From assembly GCF_046025915.1 (NCBI RefSeq), contig NZ_JAQQFR010000006.1, positions 62,001-126,000 of the forward strand: a stretch of DNA of 64,000 nt, in the 5' to 3' direction. This document shows, in pieces, positions 34,311 through 43,453 of the stretch (position 1 is the stretch's first letter; each line of letters starts with the position of its first letter). The position numbers and the translations under genes were made by a program. The DNA comes from Herbaspirillum rhizosphaerae_A (GTDB lineage Bacteria; Pseudomonadota; Gammaproteobacteria; Burkholderiales; Burkholderiaceae_D). Below the pieces are notes generated by a model. That model did no database searches and had not been told where the DNA came from. It worked only from the letters and a program-made list of their open reading frames with translations.

Positions 34311-35029
34311 TAGAACCCCAGGCTATCGAGTAAGTCGTCCACATCATTTTGCACCATGGCGGAGCCGGGAGCGGAAGGCCCGTTAAGCAGTTCTGGTGGT
34401 TTTTCCATCGCCGCTTTGACTTCCGGCGGTGCGTTGTCGCGCAGCAGTTGTGCCAGTTCGCGCTCGGCGATGGCGGTGATGCCGACAATCTTCTTGATCA
34501 GTTGACCGGTGATGTCCTGAAAGTCCTGCGCCATCATGATTTCCAGCATGCGGGCTTTTTCGACCTCGGTAGCTTCGATGACGGCGGAAGAAAACTTTTT
34601 GGAGTCAGTCGCCAGATTCTTGAATTCATCGATATTCATCTGGCCGGCGAACAGGCGCGCCCAGCGGTCGTCGATATCCTTGGCTTTACTGGCTAGCGCA
34701 TCCTGGGCTGGCATGCCGGCATCGATCGTGTTCAAGACCTTGTTGGCGGCTTGTTCGGTCAGTGTCGCAACGTGTTCCAGGCGGCCTTGTGCATCGCCGA
34801 TCTGCGATGCGACATCAGACAGGGAACGGTCATAGCCAAGCTCCCGCATCGAATCGTGCAGCAGGCGGACAATGCCGCCCAGACGTTCGTACATGGGTTT
34901 GTCGGACTGATCTTCTAGCGATGCAGCCGGGCTCGCGGAGGGCGCCGGTTCTGCTGCTGCCGTAGCAGCAGGCAGCGTTTGCGCTGAAATCTCGTCGAAT
35001 AGTGCCTCTAAATCAACATCGTCACTCAT
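34310..35029 (-). CDS. cheZ: Chemotaxis phosphatase CheZ
   Basis: A 239-residue CheY-P phosphatase. The catalytic stretch MAQDFQDITGQLI carries the Asp and Gln that act on CheY-P, in the middle of a long helical hairpin (about 90-190), and the C-terminal CheY-binding helix is complete (VDDLLDSLGF end). The N-terminal part is acidic and Ala/Pro-rich. The ATG at 35029 is preceded by AAGAAGA on the minus strand. First gene of a two-gene operon with cheA, coupled by a one-base overlap. That the phosphatase rather than cheY is paired with the kinase is less common. Confidence 0.93.
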   Translation of the reverse strand: MSDDVDLEALFDEISAQTLPAATAAAEPAPSASPAASLEDQSDKPMYERLGGIVRLLHDSMRELGYDRSLSDVASQIGDAQGRLEHVATLTEQAANKVLNTIDAGMPAQDALASKAKDIDDRWARLFAGQMNIDEFKNLATDSKKFSSAVIEATEVEKARMLEIMMAQDFQDITGQLIKKIVGITAIAERELAQLLRDNAPPEVKAAMEKPPELLNGPSAPGSAMVQNDVDDLLDSLGF

Positions 35030-35480
35030 GATCTTCTTTTCTCCATACAAATTTGATGCGTTATTTGCTTCTGCCGCAGATGCAGACAATCTGTCACAAC
35101 TGAATTACATGGGATTACGACGAGATGGTTCGGTGATAGAGGCTCCTGTTCTGACAGATGGCTCAGGCAATTCATGTCGTCTATGCATATCGGCCAGGAA
35201 AAACAAACCTGTAGCAACCTGACCGTTGCACTCGCTTGCTGTACCGGATGTGTTCTGTTGCTGAATTCCCCGCGTGATGCCTCGGTCGAGGCAGACTTCT
35301 GCTATTTGTTGAACGGATTATAAGTCCCTGTCAAGCAGCTCCATCGGCTAAAAAGCGATGAAAATTCCCCATTTCAATGACGTTATAACGACGACGTTTG
35401 TTTGCAGACAATCTTACTGCAAGGGTGCTTCGTTTGTCACGACAGATTGCCGGACGTGGCGTTGCCGCATACAATTGCGC
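35030..35480. other. Noncoding stretch upstream of cheZ and of the B12 riboswitch
   Basis: About 450 bp with no supported gene. It must hold the leftward cheZ promoter and the rightward btu promoter, but I see no confident -10/-35 pair or flagellar sigma-28 site. Short open frames on both strands lack ribosome-binding sites and codon character. Confidence 0.5.
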
Positions 35481-35482
35481 CG

Positions 35483-35790
35483 TTTTGGTGCTCGCTGGCG
35501 CATGTGCGCCCCTCGTCCAGCTAGTTAAACGGGAAGTACGGCGCGGAAAGACCGTTCAAATATTGTCGGCCCGCCAACGTACGCTGCCCCCGCAACGGTA
35601 AACAAGCGCTGTCGTGATCGATAGCAAACTGCCATGGTTCGCCACTGTGCTCGTCCTCGTCCTGACGCTGTTCAAAGCATAGTCAGTATGCATGGGAAGG
35701 TGTGGTAGTCGGCACGGCCGTTGTTTTTTTGGCCATTTATGCCAGCGTGTAGCCCGGATACCGGCCAGACAGGGGAAGGGTAATACCTTC
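35483..35790 (+). ncRNA. Cobalamin (B12) riboswitch
   Basis: The classical elements are present in order: TTGGTGCTCG at the 5' side, AACGGGAAGTAC, the highly conserved core CTGCCCCCGCAACGGTAA (about 35582-35599), a CGCCACTG element near 35640, GGGAAGG near 35695, and the B12 box AGCCCGGATACCGGCC at 35751-35766. It ends about 60 bp before the btuB start. Binding of adenosyl- or other cobalamin should hide the btuB ribosome-binding region or stop transcription. The exact 5' and 3' edges are approximate. Confidence 0.92.
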
Positions 35791-35845
35791 AAATTCAATC
35801 CGGCTTGCGGGGAGGCAGGCTGGAGATGCATAGCAGAAACAGATC

Positions 35846-37795
35846 ATGAAACATTTCGCTTTGTCTTGGCGCGTTGTCGCTGGGCCCGCCATTGTGGCTT
35901 CCGCCACCTTATACGTTCAAAGTGCTACGGCACAAACATCAACGCAGAGTGCCACCGGTTCAAACTTAGAACCGGTTGTCGTGATCGCTTCGCGCTTTCC
36001 CAACGACCCTGCATTCAGTCCGATCGGCGCCACCGTCATCAGCGCCGATGACATCCGTAACGCCGGCATCGACAACGTCAACGAAGCCATCCGCAAACTC
36101 GGCGGTGTGTATGGACGTCAAAGTCTGGCCGGGCCGGGAGACCATGCACTCGACATGCGCGGGTTCGGCAGCAACGGCGATCAGAACATGGTGATCCTGA
36201 TCGACGGCGTGCGCCTTTCGGAAAACGAATTGTCTACCGCCTTGTTATCGTCGGTGCCCATCGACAGCGTCGAGCGTATTGAAATCATTCGCGGTGGCAG
36301 CAGTGTGTTGTATGGCGACGGCGCGACCGGCGGCACGATCCAGATCATTACAAAGCGACCGACGACGGATGCTATTCATGGCACGGTGATCGGTGAGGTA
36401 GGCAGCTACGGCCTGCGCAGCGGACGGGCCAGCGTCGCAAAGGGATGGGACGGCTTTGCACTCAATGCTGCTTACAGCAAACAGCGTGCCGACAACTATC
36501 GCGACAACAACAATAGCGATCAGGAAAATTTCAGCGGTACAGCGCAATGGTTTTCCAATCAAGGGCGCTTTGGACTGCGCATTGATCTGGCGCGCGCCAA
36601 CTATGGTTTGCCAGGCTCGCTGTCGATGGCGCAGTTTCTTGCCAATCCACGTCAGACCGTCAATCCGAAGGACTATGGTTCTTATGACAGTGATCGCATC
36701 ACCGCCTTCTTCGAGCGCAAGTTGGGCACATTTGATCTTGCCGCAGAGCTGTCGCATCGCGAGAAAATTTCGCGCTCCAGCTATGGTGGCGCTGCCGTCA
36801 CCGAAGTGCACAGCCGCACCACGCAGTTCTCACCGCGCGTGCGCCACGTTGCTGAAGGCCGGTTGTTGAAGAACGAAGTGGTCACGGGAATCGATTATTC
36901 CGAATGGCAGATCGGCAACATCAACGGTAGCAGCGATGCTTCGCAGGCCGCGCGCGCTGCTTATGTGCGCGACGAATTGCAGATCGCCGGGAACACGCGC
37001 ATCGCGCTCGGCGTACGCCGTGAAGTATTCGACAAGAAGAGTGTCACCGGCGGCTATGACAAGGGGCAGGGAGTCAACGCCTGGGATGCGCAATTGAGCC
37101 ACGCGGTCGCGCCGTCCATGCGCATCTTCGGAAAGACAGGGCAAAGTTATCGTTTGCCGACTGCGGATGAAAATGGGTTCACTGCCTTGGCCACAGGACA
37201 AATTCTCAAGCCGCAAACATCGCACGATCTGGAGTTCGGCGCGACGCTGGGCGAGGCGAACAACAACGCCACGCTCAAGTGGTTTCGCCATCGTCTCAAG
37301 GACGAGTTGTTTTTTGATCCGACTGTTGGCGCATTCGGCGCCAATGTTAATCTGGACCCGACCAAACGTCAGGGCGTCGAATTGGAAGCCAGCGCGCGTC
37401 TGAATCAAGACTTCAGTCTGAAAGCCAACTTCCAGCATGTCGTCGCCACCTTCACCGGTGGCCCCAATGCCGGCAAGGAAATGGTGCTGGTGCCGAAGAA
37501 CACCGCATCCGCTCGCCTGAACTGGAATTATGGAAACCAGACTGTCAACGTTGGTGTGTTGTGGGCCGATTCCCAACGCTACGGCAGCGACTTCAGCAAT
37601 ACCTGCAATGCCCGCATGCCGTCGTACACGACGTTCGACGCGCGTTACGCTGTACGCGTAAGTGCGTGGGAGTTCGCGCTCACAGGTAGCAATCTGACCG
37701 GCAAGGACTATTTCTCGCAGGCTTTTGGTTGCGCCAGCGGCATCTATCCGGATAGCGGGCGTGCAGTAAAATTCACCGCACGTTACGACTTCTAA
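35846..37795 (+). CDS. btuB: TonB-dependent cobalamin receptor
   Basis: A 649-residue outer-membrane receptor. The signal peptide ends at about residue 29 (ATA cleavage), a TonB box-like EPVVVIASR lies at about 42-50, then a plug domain (about 55-165) with IEIIRGGSSVLYGDGATGG, and a 22-strand barrel ending in the aromatic terminus RYDF. The upstream B12 riboswitch and the downstream btuC and btuD make vitamin B12 uptake the clear role. Two cysteines near the end (SNTCNAR and FGCAS) could form a surface disulphide. btuC starts 27 bp after the stop. Confidence 0.93.
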   Translation: MKHFALSWRVVAGPAIVASATLYVQSATAQTSTQSATGSNLEPVVVIASRFPNDPAFSPIGATVISADDIRNAGIDNVNEAIRKLGGVYGRQSLAGPGDHALDMRGFGSNGDQNMVILIDGVRLSENELSTALLSSVPIDSVERIEIIRGGSSVLYGDGATGGTIQIITKRPTTDAIHGTVIGEVGSYGLRSGRASVAKGWDGFALNAAYSKQRADNYRDNNNSDQENFSGTAQWFSNQGRFGLRIDLARANYGLPGSLSMAQFLANPRQTVNPKDYGSYDSDRITAFFERKLGTFDLAAELSHREKISRSSYGGAAVTEVHSRTTQFSPRVRHVAEGRLLKNEVVTGIDYSEWQIGNINGSSDASQAARAAYVRDELQIAGNTRIALGVRREVFDKKSVTGGYDKGQGVNAWDAQLSHAVAPSMRIFGKTGQSYRLPTADENGFTALATGQILKPQTSHDLEFGATLGEANNNATLKWFRHRLKDELFFDPTVGAFGANVNLDPTKRQGVELEASARLNQDFSLKANFQHVVATFTGGPNAGKEMVLVPKNTASARLNWNYGNQTVNVGVLWADSQRYGSDFSNTCNARMPSYTTFDARYAVRVSAWEFALTGSNLTGKDYFSQAFGCASGIYPDSGRAVKFTARYDF

Positions 37796-37822
37796 AGCAG
37801 ACCGTCGACTTCAAAGGACTTC

Positions 37823-38806
37823 ATGCGCCGTGCAATCCTGCTGCTAATTTCCCTGACGGTACTCGCCGGGATAGTACTCATCTTCGCAGGTCTCTGCGGC
37901 AGCACCGGTTGCCTGCGCCTGAATGGCGACCCGGACAATATCGCCATGCTGCTGGCCTTGCGTGTGCCGCGTGCGCTTACGGCATTCACCGTCGGCGCGT
38001 TGCTGGCGATGGCTGGCGCATTGATGCAGGTCTTGTTACGCAACCCCTTGGCAGAACCATACGTGCTTGGCGTCTCCGGCGGCTCTGCTGCAGGTGCTTT
38101 ATTGGCGATGCTGATGGCGGCTTCCATCGGCCTGCCGCGCCAACATATCGCGGCTGTCGGCGCAGTGCTGGGGGCGGGTGTCGCGGTCGTCTTGTTGTTC
38201 GGACTGGTTGGCAAGTCTCTGCGTCGTTTGCCGCTATCGCCGATGGCGGCGGGTCATCGATTGCTCCTGACCGGGGTCATGCTTGCAGCGGGATTTGGCG
38301 CGGTGATAACACTGGTGCTGACGTTGGCGGCAGACACGCAATTGCGTGGCATGGTGTTCTGGCTCATGGGCGATCTTGAAGACAGTCGATTTCTACCGAT
38401 TGCCGCGCTGATCGCTTTGGCAGTTTTGCTGTGGTCGATATGGAATGCGCCGCGGCTGAATTTGTTGGCGCGCGGTGAGAGTTTTGCGCAGTTGCTGGGC
38501 GTGCCTGTCGTGCGCTTGCGCGTAGCTACCTTGTGCGCAGCATCGCTGGCCACTGCAGCGGCGGTCACGATGGCCGGTACGATCGGCTTTGTCGGTCTGG
38601 TGGTGCCGCATGGTTTGCGTTTGTTGATCGGCAACGACCAACGCGTCTTGTTGCCGGCGGCGGCGCTGGCTGGAGGTGCAGGACTGACGCTGGCCGATCT
38701 CGCTGCACGCACGGTGGTTTCACCCACACAATTGCCTGTAGGCGTCATCACTGCTCTGATCGGCGTACCGTTATTTCTGTGGTTGCTGTCGAGGAGCCGC
38801 ACATGA
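37823..38806 (+). CDS. btuC: Vitamin B12 ABC transporter permease
   Basis: A 327-residue FecCD-family permease with about ten membrane helices. Family text: LRVPRALTAFTVGALLAMAGALMQ, RNPLAEPYVLGVSGGSAAGA, and GTIGFVGLVVPHGLRLLIGNDQR, which contains the loop that contacts the ATPase. It forms the inner-membrane pore with BtuD and takes B12 from BtuF. The stop overlaps the btuD start (ATGA). It lies in the riboswitch-controlled operon. Confidence 0.93.
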   Translation: MRRAILLLISLTVLAGIVLIFAGLCGSTGCLRLNGDPDNIAMLLALRVPRALTAFTVGALLAMAGALMQVLLRNPLAEPYVLGVSGGSAAGALLAMLMAASIGLPRQHIAAVGAVLGAGVAVVLLFGLVGKSLRRLPLSPMAAGHRLLLTGVMLAAGFGAVITLVLTLAADTQLRGMVFWLMGDLEDSRFLPIAALIALAVLLWSIWNAPRLNLLARGESFAQLLGVPVVRLRVATLCAASLATAAAVTMAGTIGFVGLVVPHGLRLLIGNDQRVLLPAAALAGGAGLTLADLAARTVVSPTQLPVGVITALIGVPLFLWLLSRSRT

Positions 38807-39621
38807 TGACGACAGTACCCCAAGGAACCAAGACCGACATGATTGCCGGTAAGGTCGCGGATGTCTTACTTCATGCCGATAGACTGACGCTGCGCAATGG
38901 TGGAACGACCTTGCTAGCGGATTTCAATTGGCAGGTGCGTGCCGGCGAATTTTGGTGCGTATTGGGTAAGAATGGCATTGGAAAAAGTACGCTGCTGCAT
39001 GCGGTGGCAGGCTTGTTGTCACCGGAGGGAGGATGTATTCGCTCTCCTGATGGCGACATTGCCGTATCGACTCCGCAGCAACTCGCGCGATGGCGAGGTA
39101 TGGTGGCACAACAGCAATTCGACGCTTTTTCATGCAGCGTGATCGATTACGTGATGGCAGGTTTGCATCCGTATCGCCCTGGTTGGGGATGGCCTGACGA
39201 GGCGGATCGACGGACCACGCTCGCGGCGTTGGATAGGCTTGGCATGGCGTCCTGCGCCGATGCCGATGTCACGCAGTTATCCGGCGGCGAGCGTCAACGT
39301 ATTGCGATCGCCACGTTGATGCTGCAAGCCCCGCAACTGTATCTGCTTGATGAGCCGGCCTCGCATCAGGACGTCGCCTCTCAGCAGATGCTCCTGCGAT
39401 TATTGCGGGGATTGGCAGACGACAAGCATGCCGTTGTCGCCAGCATGCACGACATCAATCTGGCGGCGCGGTTTGCGACACATATCATCCTGATCGGACC
39501 ACAGCGATGGTGGAGTGGTGCGGTTGACGATGTGCTGCAGCCGGAACTGCTGCAAGCCGCGTTTGGTTGCCGCTTCAATGTCATTTCTTCAGAACAGGGA
39601 AAGTGGTTTTCCCCGTTCTGA
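38803..39621 (+). CDS. btuD: Vitamin B12 ABC transporter ATPase
   Basis: A 272-residue ABC ATPase. Walker A is GKNGIGKST (55-63), the signature LSGGERQR begins at 159, Walker B is LYLLDEP (179-185) with the catalytic Glu, and the switch histidine is in ASMHDINLAARFA. The ATG at 38803 overlaps the btuC stop, and a second ATG directly follows. It energises B12 import with BtuC. The closest alternative would be a heme or siderophore ATPase of the same FepC type, excluded by the riboswitch context. Confidence 0.92.
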   Translation: MMTTVPQGTKTDMIAGKVADVLLHADRLTLRNGGTTLLADFNWQVRAGEFWCVLGKNGIGKSTLLHAVAGLLSPEGGCIRSPDGDIAVSTPQQLARWRGMVAQQQFDAFSCSVIDYVMAGLHPYRPGWGWPDEADRRTTLAALDRLGMASCADADVTQLSGGERQRIAIATLMLQAPQLYLLDEPASHQDVASQQMLLRLLRGLADDKHAVVASMHDINLAARFATHIILIGPQRWWSGAVDDVLQPELLQAAFGCRFNVISSEQGKWFSPF

Positions 39622-39647
39622 GTGTGTCAATGTGCATCTCGACTTAA

Positions 39648-41369
39648 CTAGAATGTTTCCCAGTCATTGCCGTCGGATGTAGCCGAAGCTTGTGGCCTGT
39701 GCGTCAGTTGCGCAGGCTGCGATTGTGATTTGGCCGGCAGATGCTTCATGCTCGTGCTTGCGACTGTCGAGGGCTTGTGACGCAACACGGGTTTGTGTAA
39801 GGGATCTGCGAGGCCGGACTGTTCGGTCAGCTTGAAGACACTGACCACACGCGACAGATTCTGGGCCTGGTCTTCCAGCGATTTGGCTGCTGCGGCGGCT
39901 TCTTCCACCAGCGCCGCATTTTGCTGTGTGACTTCATCCATCTGCCCGATGGTGTTGTTGACCTGTTCGATGCCGCTGCTTTGCTCCTTGCTGGCGGCTG
40001 AAATTTCAGACACGATGCCGGTGACGCTGCGTACACTGTCAACCACTTCATTCATGGTAGCGCCGGCTTGTTCAACCAGCTTGCTGCCGGACGCGACCTT
40101 TTCCACCGAATCATCAATCAGGCCTTTGATTTCTTTGGCCGCCGTAGCCGAGCGTTGCGCCAGACTACGCACCTCCGACGCCACGACAGCGAATCCGCGA
40201 CCCTGCTCACCGGCGCGCGCAGCTTCCACGGCCGCATTCAGCGCGAGGATATTGGTCTGAAAAGCGATACCGTCAATCACACTGATGATGTCGACGATTT
40301 TGCGTGCGGAGGTGTTGATTGAGTTCATGGTCTCAATGACCTGGGCGACGACGGCGCCGCCGCGAATGGCAATGTCGGAAGCAGAGCTCGCCAGGCGGCT
40401 GGCCTCTTCAGAGTTTTCGGCGTTGCTTTTGACGGTTGACGTCAGCTCCCGGGTCGATGCCGCAGTTTCCGCCAGCGAGCCGGCCTGTTGTTCGGTTCGA
40501 TTGGAGAGATCCAGATTTCCCTGCGCAATCTGGCCTGATGCGGTGGCGATCGTTTCGGTGCTCTGGCGGACTTCGCCGACAATCTTGAGAAGATTGTCGT
40601 TCATGTCCTTGAGGGCACGCAGCAACTGACCGGTTTCATCCTTACCCGACGGCGGGATCGAAGAGGTCAAATCGCCGGCCGCAACGGTTTGTGCGATCCT
40701 GACTGCAGCAGCCAGAGGGCGCGTGATATTGCGATTGAGCCAGTAAGCCAGAATCATGGCGGCCAATACGCCGATGACGCCACCTGTGAGCAGTGTCGCC
40801 GTAGTGGTCGATGTGAGTGAGCTGACGGCTTGCGACCGACTATTCATCAAACTGGTTTCTGCGGTTTTGATGTCGCTGAAAATCTGCCGCATGTTATCCA
40901 TCAACGTCCTGCCTTTTGCTGCCTGCTCAAAACCGATGACTTTTGCGATGCTGCTTTCCGCGTTTTCGCGGCGCATGGCGATGGATGGCGTCACAGCGGT
41001 GTCCATCCATTGACGTTGGAGATCGATCAGTTTGCTGATTCGTTCCTGCTGCTGAGGGTTGTCACTGGTCAGATCCTTGGCGCGCGCGATTTCCTTGTTG
41101 AAGGATTGCTGCCCGGCGGTAAGTGGTTCCAGGGATGCCTCTTTGCCGGTCAGGGCGAAACCGCGCTGTCCGGTTTCCATGTTGATCAGGGATAGCAAGC
41201 TGCCATCGACGGTAGCAAGCACTGTATGGCTGTGCTCGTTCCAGTCGTTCGCTTCTTTGAGGCGAAAGAAGTTGAGGTAGGCAATCGCGATGATTATCAC
41301 GAGCAAAGCGGCTAGCGCGCCGAAACCCAGATACAGGCGTACGCCGATTTTCAGATTGGATGTTTTCAT
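39648..41369 (-). CDS. Methyl-accepting chemotaxis protein with CHASE3-like sensor and CheR/CheB tether
   Basis: A 573-residue chemoreceptor. TM1 is about residues 10-32, a helical periplasmic sensor of the CHASE3/four-helix type with METGQRGFALTG covers 33-189, TM2 is about 190-211, then a HAMP domain (212-265) and the cytoplasmic signalling hairpin whose tip reads IDGIAFQTNILALNAAVEA. After a flexible Pro/Ser/Gln linker the protein ends DWETF, close to the NWETF pentapeptide that docks the methylation enzymes CheR and CheB in E. coli. It lies between btuD and btuF, is transcribed leftward and has a fair sigma-70 promoter of its own. Ligand unknown. Confidence 0.92.
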   Translation of the reverse strand: MKTSNLKIGVRLYLGFGALAALLVIIIAIAYLNFFRLKEANDWNEHSHTVLATVDGSLLSLINMETGQRGFALTGKEASLEPLTAGQQSFNKEIARAKDLTSDNPQQQERISKLIDLQRQWMDTAVTPSIAMRRENAESSIAKVIGFEQAAKGRTLMDNMRQIFSDIKTAETSLMNSRSQAVSSLTSTTTATLLTGGVIGVLAAMILAYWLNRNITRPLAAAVRIAQTVAAGDLTSSIPPSGKDETGQLLRALKDMNDNLLKIVGEVRQSTETIATASGQIAQGNLDLSNRTEQQAGSLAETAASTRELTSTVKSNAENSEEASRLASSASDIAIRGGAVVAQVIETMNSINTSARKIVDIISVIDGIAFQTNILALNAAVEAARAGEQGRGFAVVASEVRSLAQRSATAAKEIKGLIDDSVEKVASGSKLVEQAGATMNEVVDSVRSVTGIVSEISAASKEQSSGIEQVNNTIGQMDEVTQQNAALVEEAAAAAKSLEDQAQNLSRVVSVFKLTEQSGLADPLHKPVLRHKPSTVASTSMKHLPAKSQSQPAQLTHRPQASATSDGNDWETF

Positions 41370-41454
41370 GGATCATCTCCGGAGTGCCGCAATGGAAGAA
41401 CATTGACCGTCCTGCCAACGGACAATGAGAGACGCTACGCAAAAGCTGAAATCG

Positions 41455-41484
41455 ATCCTATGCAATGCCGCATAAACTTGTCAA
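41455..41484 (-). promoter_or_regulatory. Sigma-70-like promoter for the chemoreceptor gene
   Basis: On the minus strand a perfect TTGACA (41484-41479) is followed after 18 bp by TAGGAT (41460-41455), about 85 bp before the receptor start codon. Confidence 0.5.
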
Positions 41485-41599
41485 TTTGAAAATATTTTTA
41501 TTTGGAAAATCTAGAATAAATTCGAGAGATGCTGAAAAGTAGGATGCTTTTCGAGCGTGATGGATGGTGTTGCGGATTTTGCCGACGTGAAGCCGGTGC

Positions 41600-42535
41600 T
41601 TATCGGGCGGGCTTAGTAGATAGGGGGGATGGGGCTGATTTCGCCGAACGTTTGGTTCGGACTTGGTCCAAAAATTCACAGACTTGTTCCGTCGCATCGA
41701 GAATGCGCGGTCCCGGCCGGTTAAGCCAGTCTGCATTGACGGTGAAGAGGGTGTTGGCGCTTACTGCTTTCATTTTGCCAAAACGGCGCCAGTCGTCCAG
41801 CGGATGATCTTTGGCGTCGTCGGGCGCGAGAATGGCATCGGGATCGGCTGCAATCACCGCTTCCAGACTGACGTGCGGAGCCAGTTGCGGCAGCTCTGCA
41901 AAGATGTTGCTGCCGCCGCAAGTGCGCAATACGGTCGACACCATATGCCGCCCATTGAGCGTCATCAAGGGCTGTCCCCAGATTTGATAGAACACGCTGA
42001 CCGGTTGCCGGTCGCGGTATGTCCTGGTCAGGGCTTGCCAGCGTGCGCGGAAATCAGCGGCTGCCTTGCTGCCTTTGCTCTCCGTTCCGCTGAGCATTGC
42101 AAGTCGTTCAAGCGAGGTCGCAATTGTTGCATAGTCTGCCGGCTGGCTTTCAAATACGGGTAAGCCGAACGAGCGCAATTTCTGCAATTGCGCTGCCGCA
42201 TTGCCGCTGTGCCAGGCAACGATCAGATCGGGTTTAAGGGTGAGGATTTTTTCAATGTCGACGGCGCTGATGCGGCCGACTGATGCGACTTGCAGCGCTT
42301 CCGAAGGATAGTTGCTGTAGTGGCTGACGCCTACCACATATGGCCCGGCACCGGCGGCGTAGAGCAACTCCGTGGTGTGCGGCGACAAACTGACGATACG
42401 ACGGGCGGGGCGTTCGAGATGGACGTCGTTGCCGTAATCGTCCTTGACGGTGATGCCGGTCGCAGATGCGATATTGGTTGCAGCGCTGCTGACGCAGAAC
42501 AGGGGTATCAGCGTCGCTGCGAGCCAACGCCGCAT
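41600..42535 (-). CDS. btuF: Vitamin B12-binding periplasmic protein
   Basis: A 311-residue class III binding protein with a signal peptide (about 1-25). The two lobes carry ARRIVSLSPHTTELLYAAGAG and DIEKILTLKPDLIVAWHSGN, as in BtuF. It delivers B12 to BtuCD encoded 2 kb away in the opposite direction. Its ATG overlaps the stop of panC by one base (TGATG), so it is translated from the panC message, not from the riboswitch operon. A short Ser/Pro/Lys tail extends past the usual C-terminus. It could in principle bind another corrinoid or a siderophore. Confidence 0.88.
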   Translation of the reverse strand: MRRWLAATLIPLFCVSSAATNIASATGITVKDDYGNDVHLERPARRIVSLSPHTTELLYAAGAGPYVVGVSHYSNYPSEALQVASVGRISAVDIEKILTLKPDLIVAWHSGNAAAQLQKLRSFGLPVFESQPADYATIATSLERLAMLSGTESKGSKAAADFRARWQALTRTYRDRQPVSVFYQIWGQPLMTLNGRHMVSTVLRTCGGSNIFAELPQLAPHVSLEAVIAADPDAILAPDDAKDHPLDDWRRFGKMKAVSANTLFTVNADWLNRPGPRILDATEQVCEFLDQVRTKRSAKSAPSPLSTKPAR

Positions 42536-43374
42536 CAGATTTCCAGATTGTCGATCAGGCGTGTCTTGCCGAGTTTTGCAGCGGCGACGACGACCAGTTT
42601 TTCACCTTGCGCCAGATCCTCGGCCGACGGCGCTTGCAGATCCATGCGCTTGCGGATCGAGATATAGTCCGGCTGCCAGCCGCGCTGGGCCAATGCATCC
42701 ATGGCTTTGCGCTCAAGCTGAAGCACGTCGAGATGGCCGCCACGTACTTCGTCGGCAACCTGATTGAGTACTTTGTAAAGCGCCGGTGCTTCGGCGCGCT
42801 CGTCGGTCGAGAGATAACCGTTGCGCGACGACAGCGCCAGGCCATCATCCGCTCGCCAGGTTTCGGCGGCGATGATTTCGGTCGGCAGGGCGAACTGGCG
42901 CGCCATATTGCGCACGATCATCAACTGTTGATAATCCTTCTTGCCGAAGACGGCAACGCGCGGCTGCACACAGGAGAACAGCTTGAGCACTACTGTCGTC
43001 ACACCAGTGAAGAAGCCAGGACGGAATTCGCCTTCGAGGATGTTGCCAAGGTCATCCGGCGGTTGGACGCGATATTCCTGTGGTTCCGGATAGAGATCTT
43101 TTTCGGTCGGCGCGAACAAGACGTAGACGCCTTCTTTTTCCAGCTTATCGATATCTGCCTGAAAAGTGCGTGGATATTTGTCGAAATCTTCGTTTGGTCC
43201 GAACTGCAAACGGTTCACGAAAATCGATGCCACCACCGGATCACCATGTGTGCGTGCAAGGCGCATCAACGACAGATGGCCCTCATGCAGATTACCCATG
43301 GTCGGGACGAATGCTGTGCGCAACTGGCCACGCAGTTGATCGCGCAGTTCTTCGATGGACGAGATGATTTTCAT
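42535..43374 (-). CDS. panC: Pantothenate synthetase
   Basis: A 279-residue enzyme that joins pantoate and beta-alanine with ATP to give pantothenate for coenzyme A. The HIGH-type motif is in PTMGNLHEGHLSLM, with FVNRLQFGPNEDFDKYPRT, FFTGVTTVVLKLF, VFGKKDYQQL and the KMSKS-like LSSRNGYLS. It lies between scpA (79 bp upstream) and btuF (overlapping downstream), all leftward. Length is normal. Confidence 0.96.
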   Translation of the reverse strand: MKIISSIEELRDQLRGQLRTAFVPTMGNLHEGHLSLMRLARTHGDPVVASIFVNRLQFGPNEDFDKYPRTFQADIDKLEKEGVYVLFAPTEKDLYPEPQEYRVQPPDDLGNILEGEFRPGFFTGVTTVVLKLFSCVQPRVAVFGKKDYQQLMIVRNMARQFALPTEIIAAETWRADDGLALSSRNGYLSTDERAEAPALYKVLNQVADEVRGGHLDVLQLERKAMDALAQRGWQPDYISIRKRMDLQAPSAEDLAQGEKLVVVAAAKLGKTRLIDNLEI

Positions 43375-43453
43375 GTTGTGTTTCTTTGAGTAGGGTACGG
43401 AGGCAGGCTGGGCAGATACCAGAACTAGGAGCCAGATTCAGCGCGCTGAAAAA

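Noticed and set aside
35398..35601. 67-codon frame upstream of btuB
   Set aside because: It runs into the conserved cobalamin riboswitch core and has no ribosome-binding site; the RNA element explains the conservation better.
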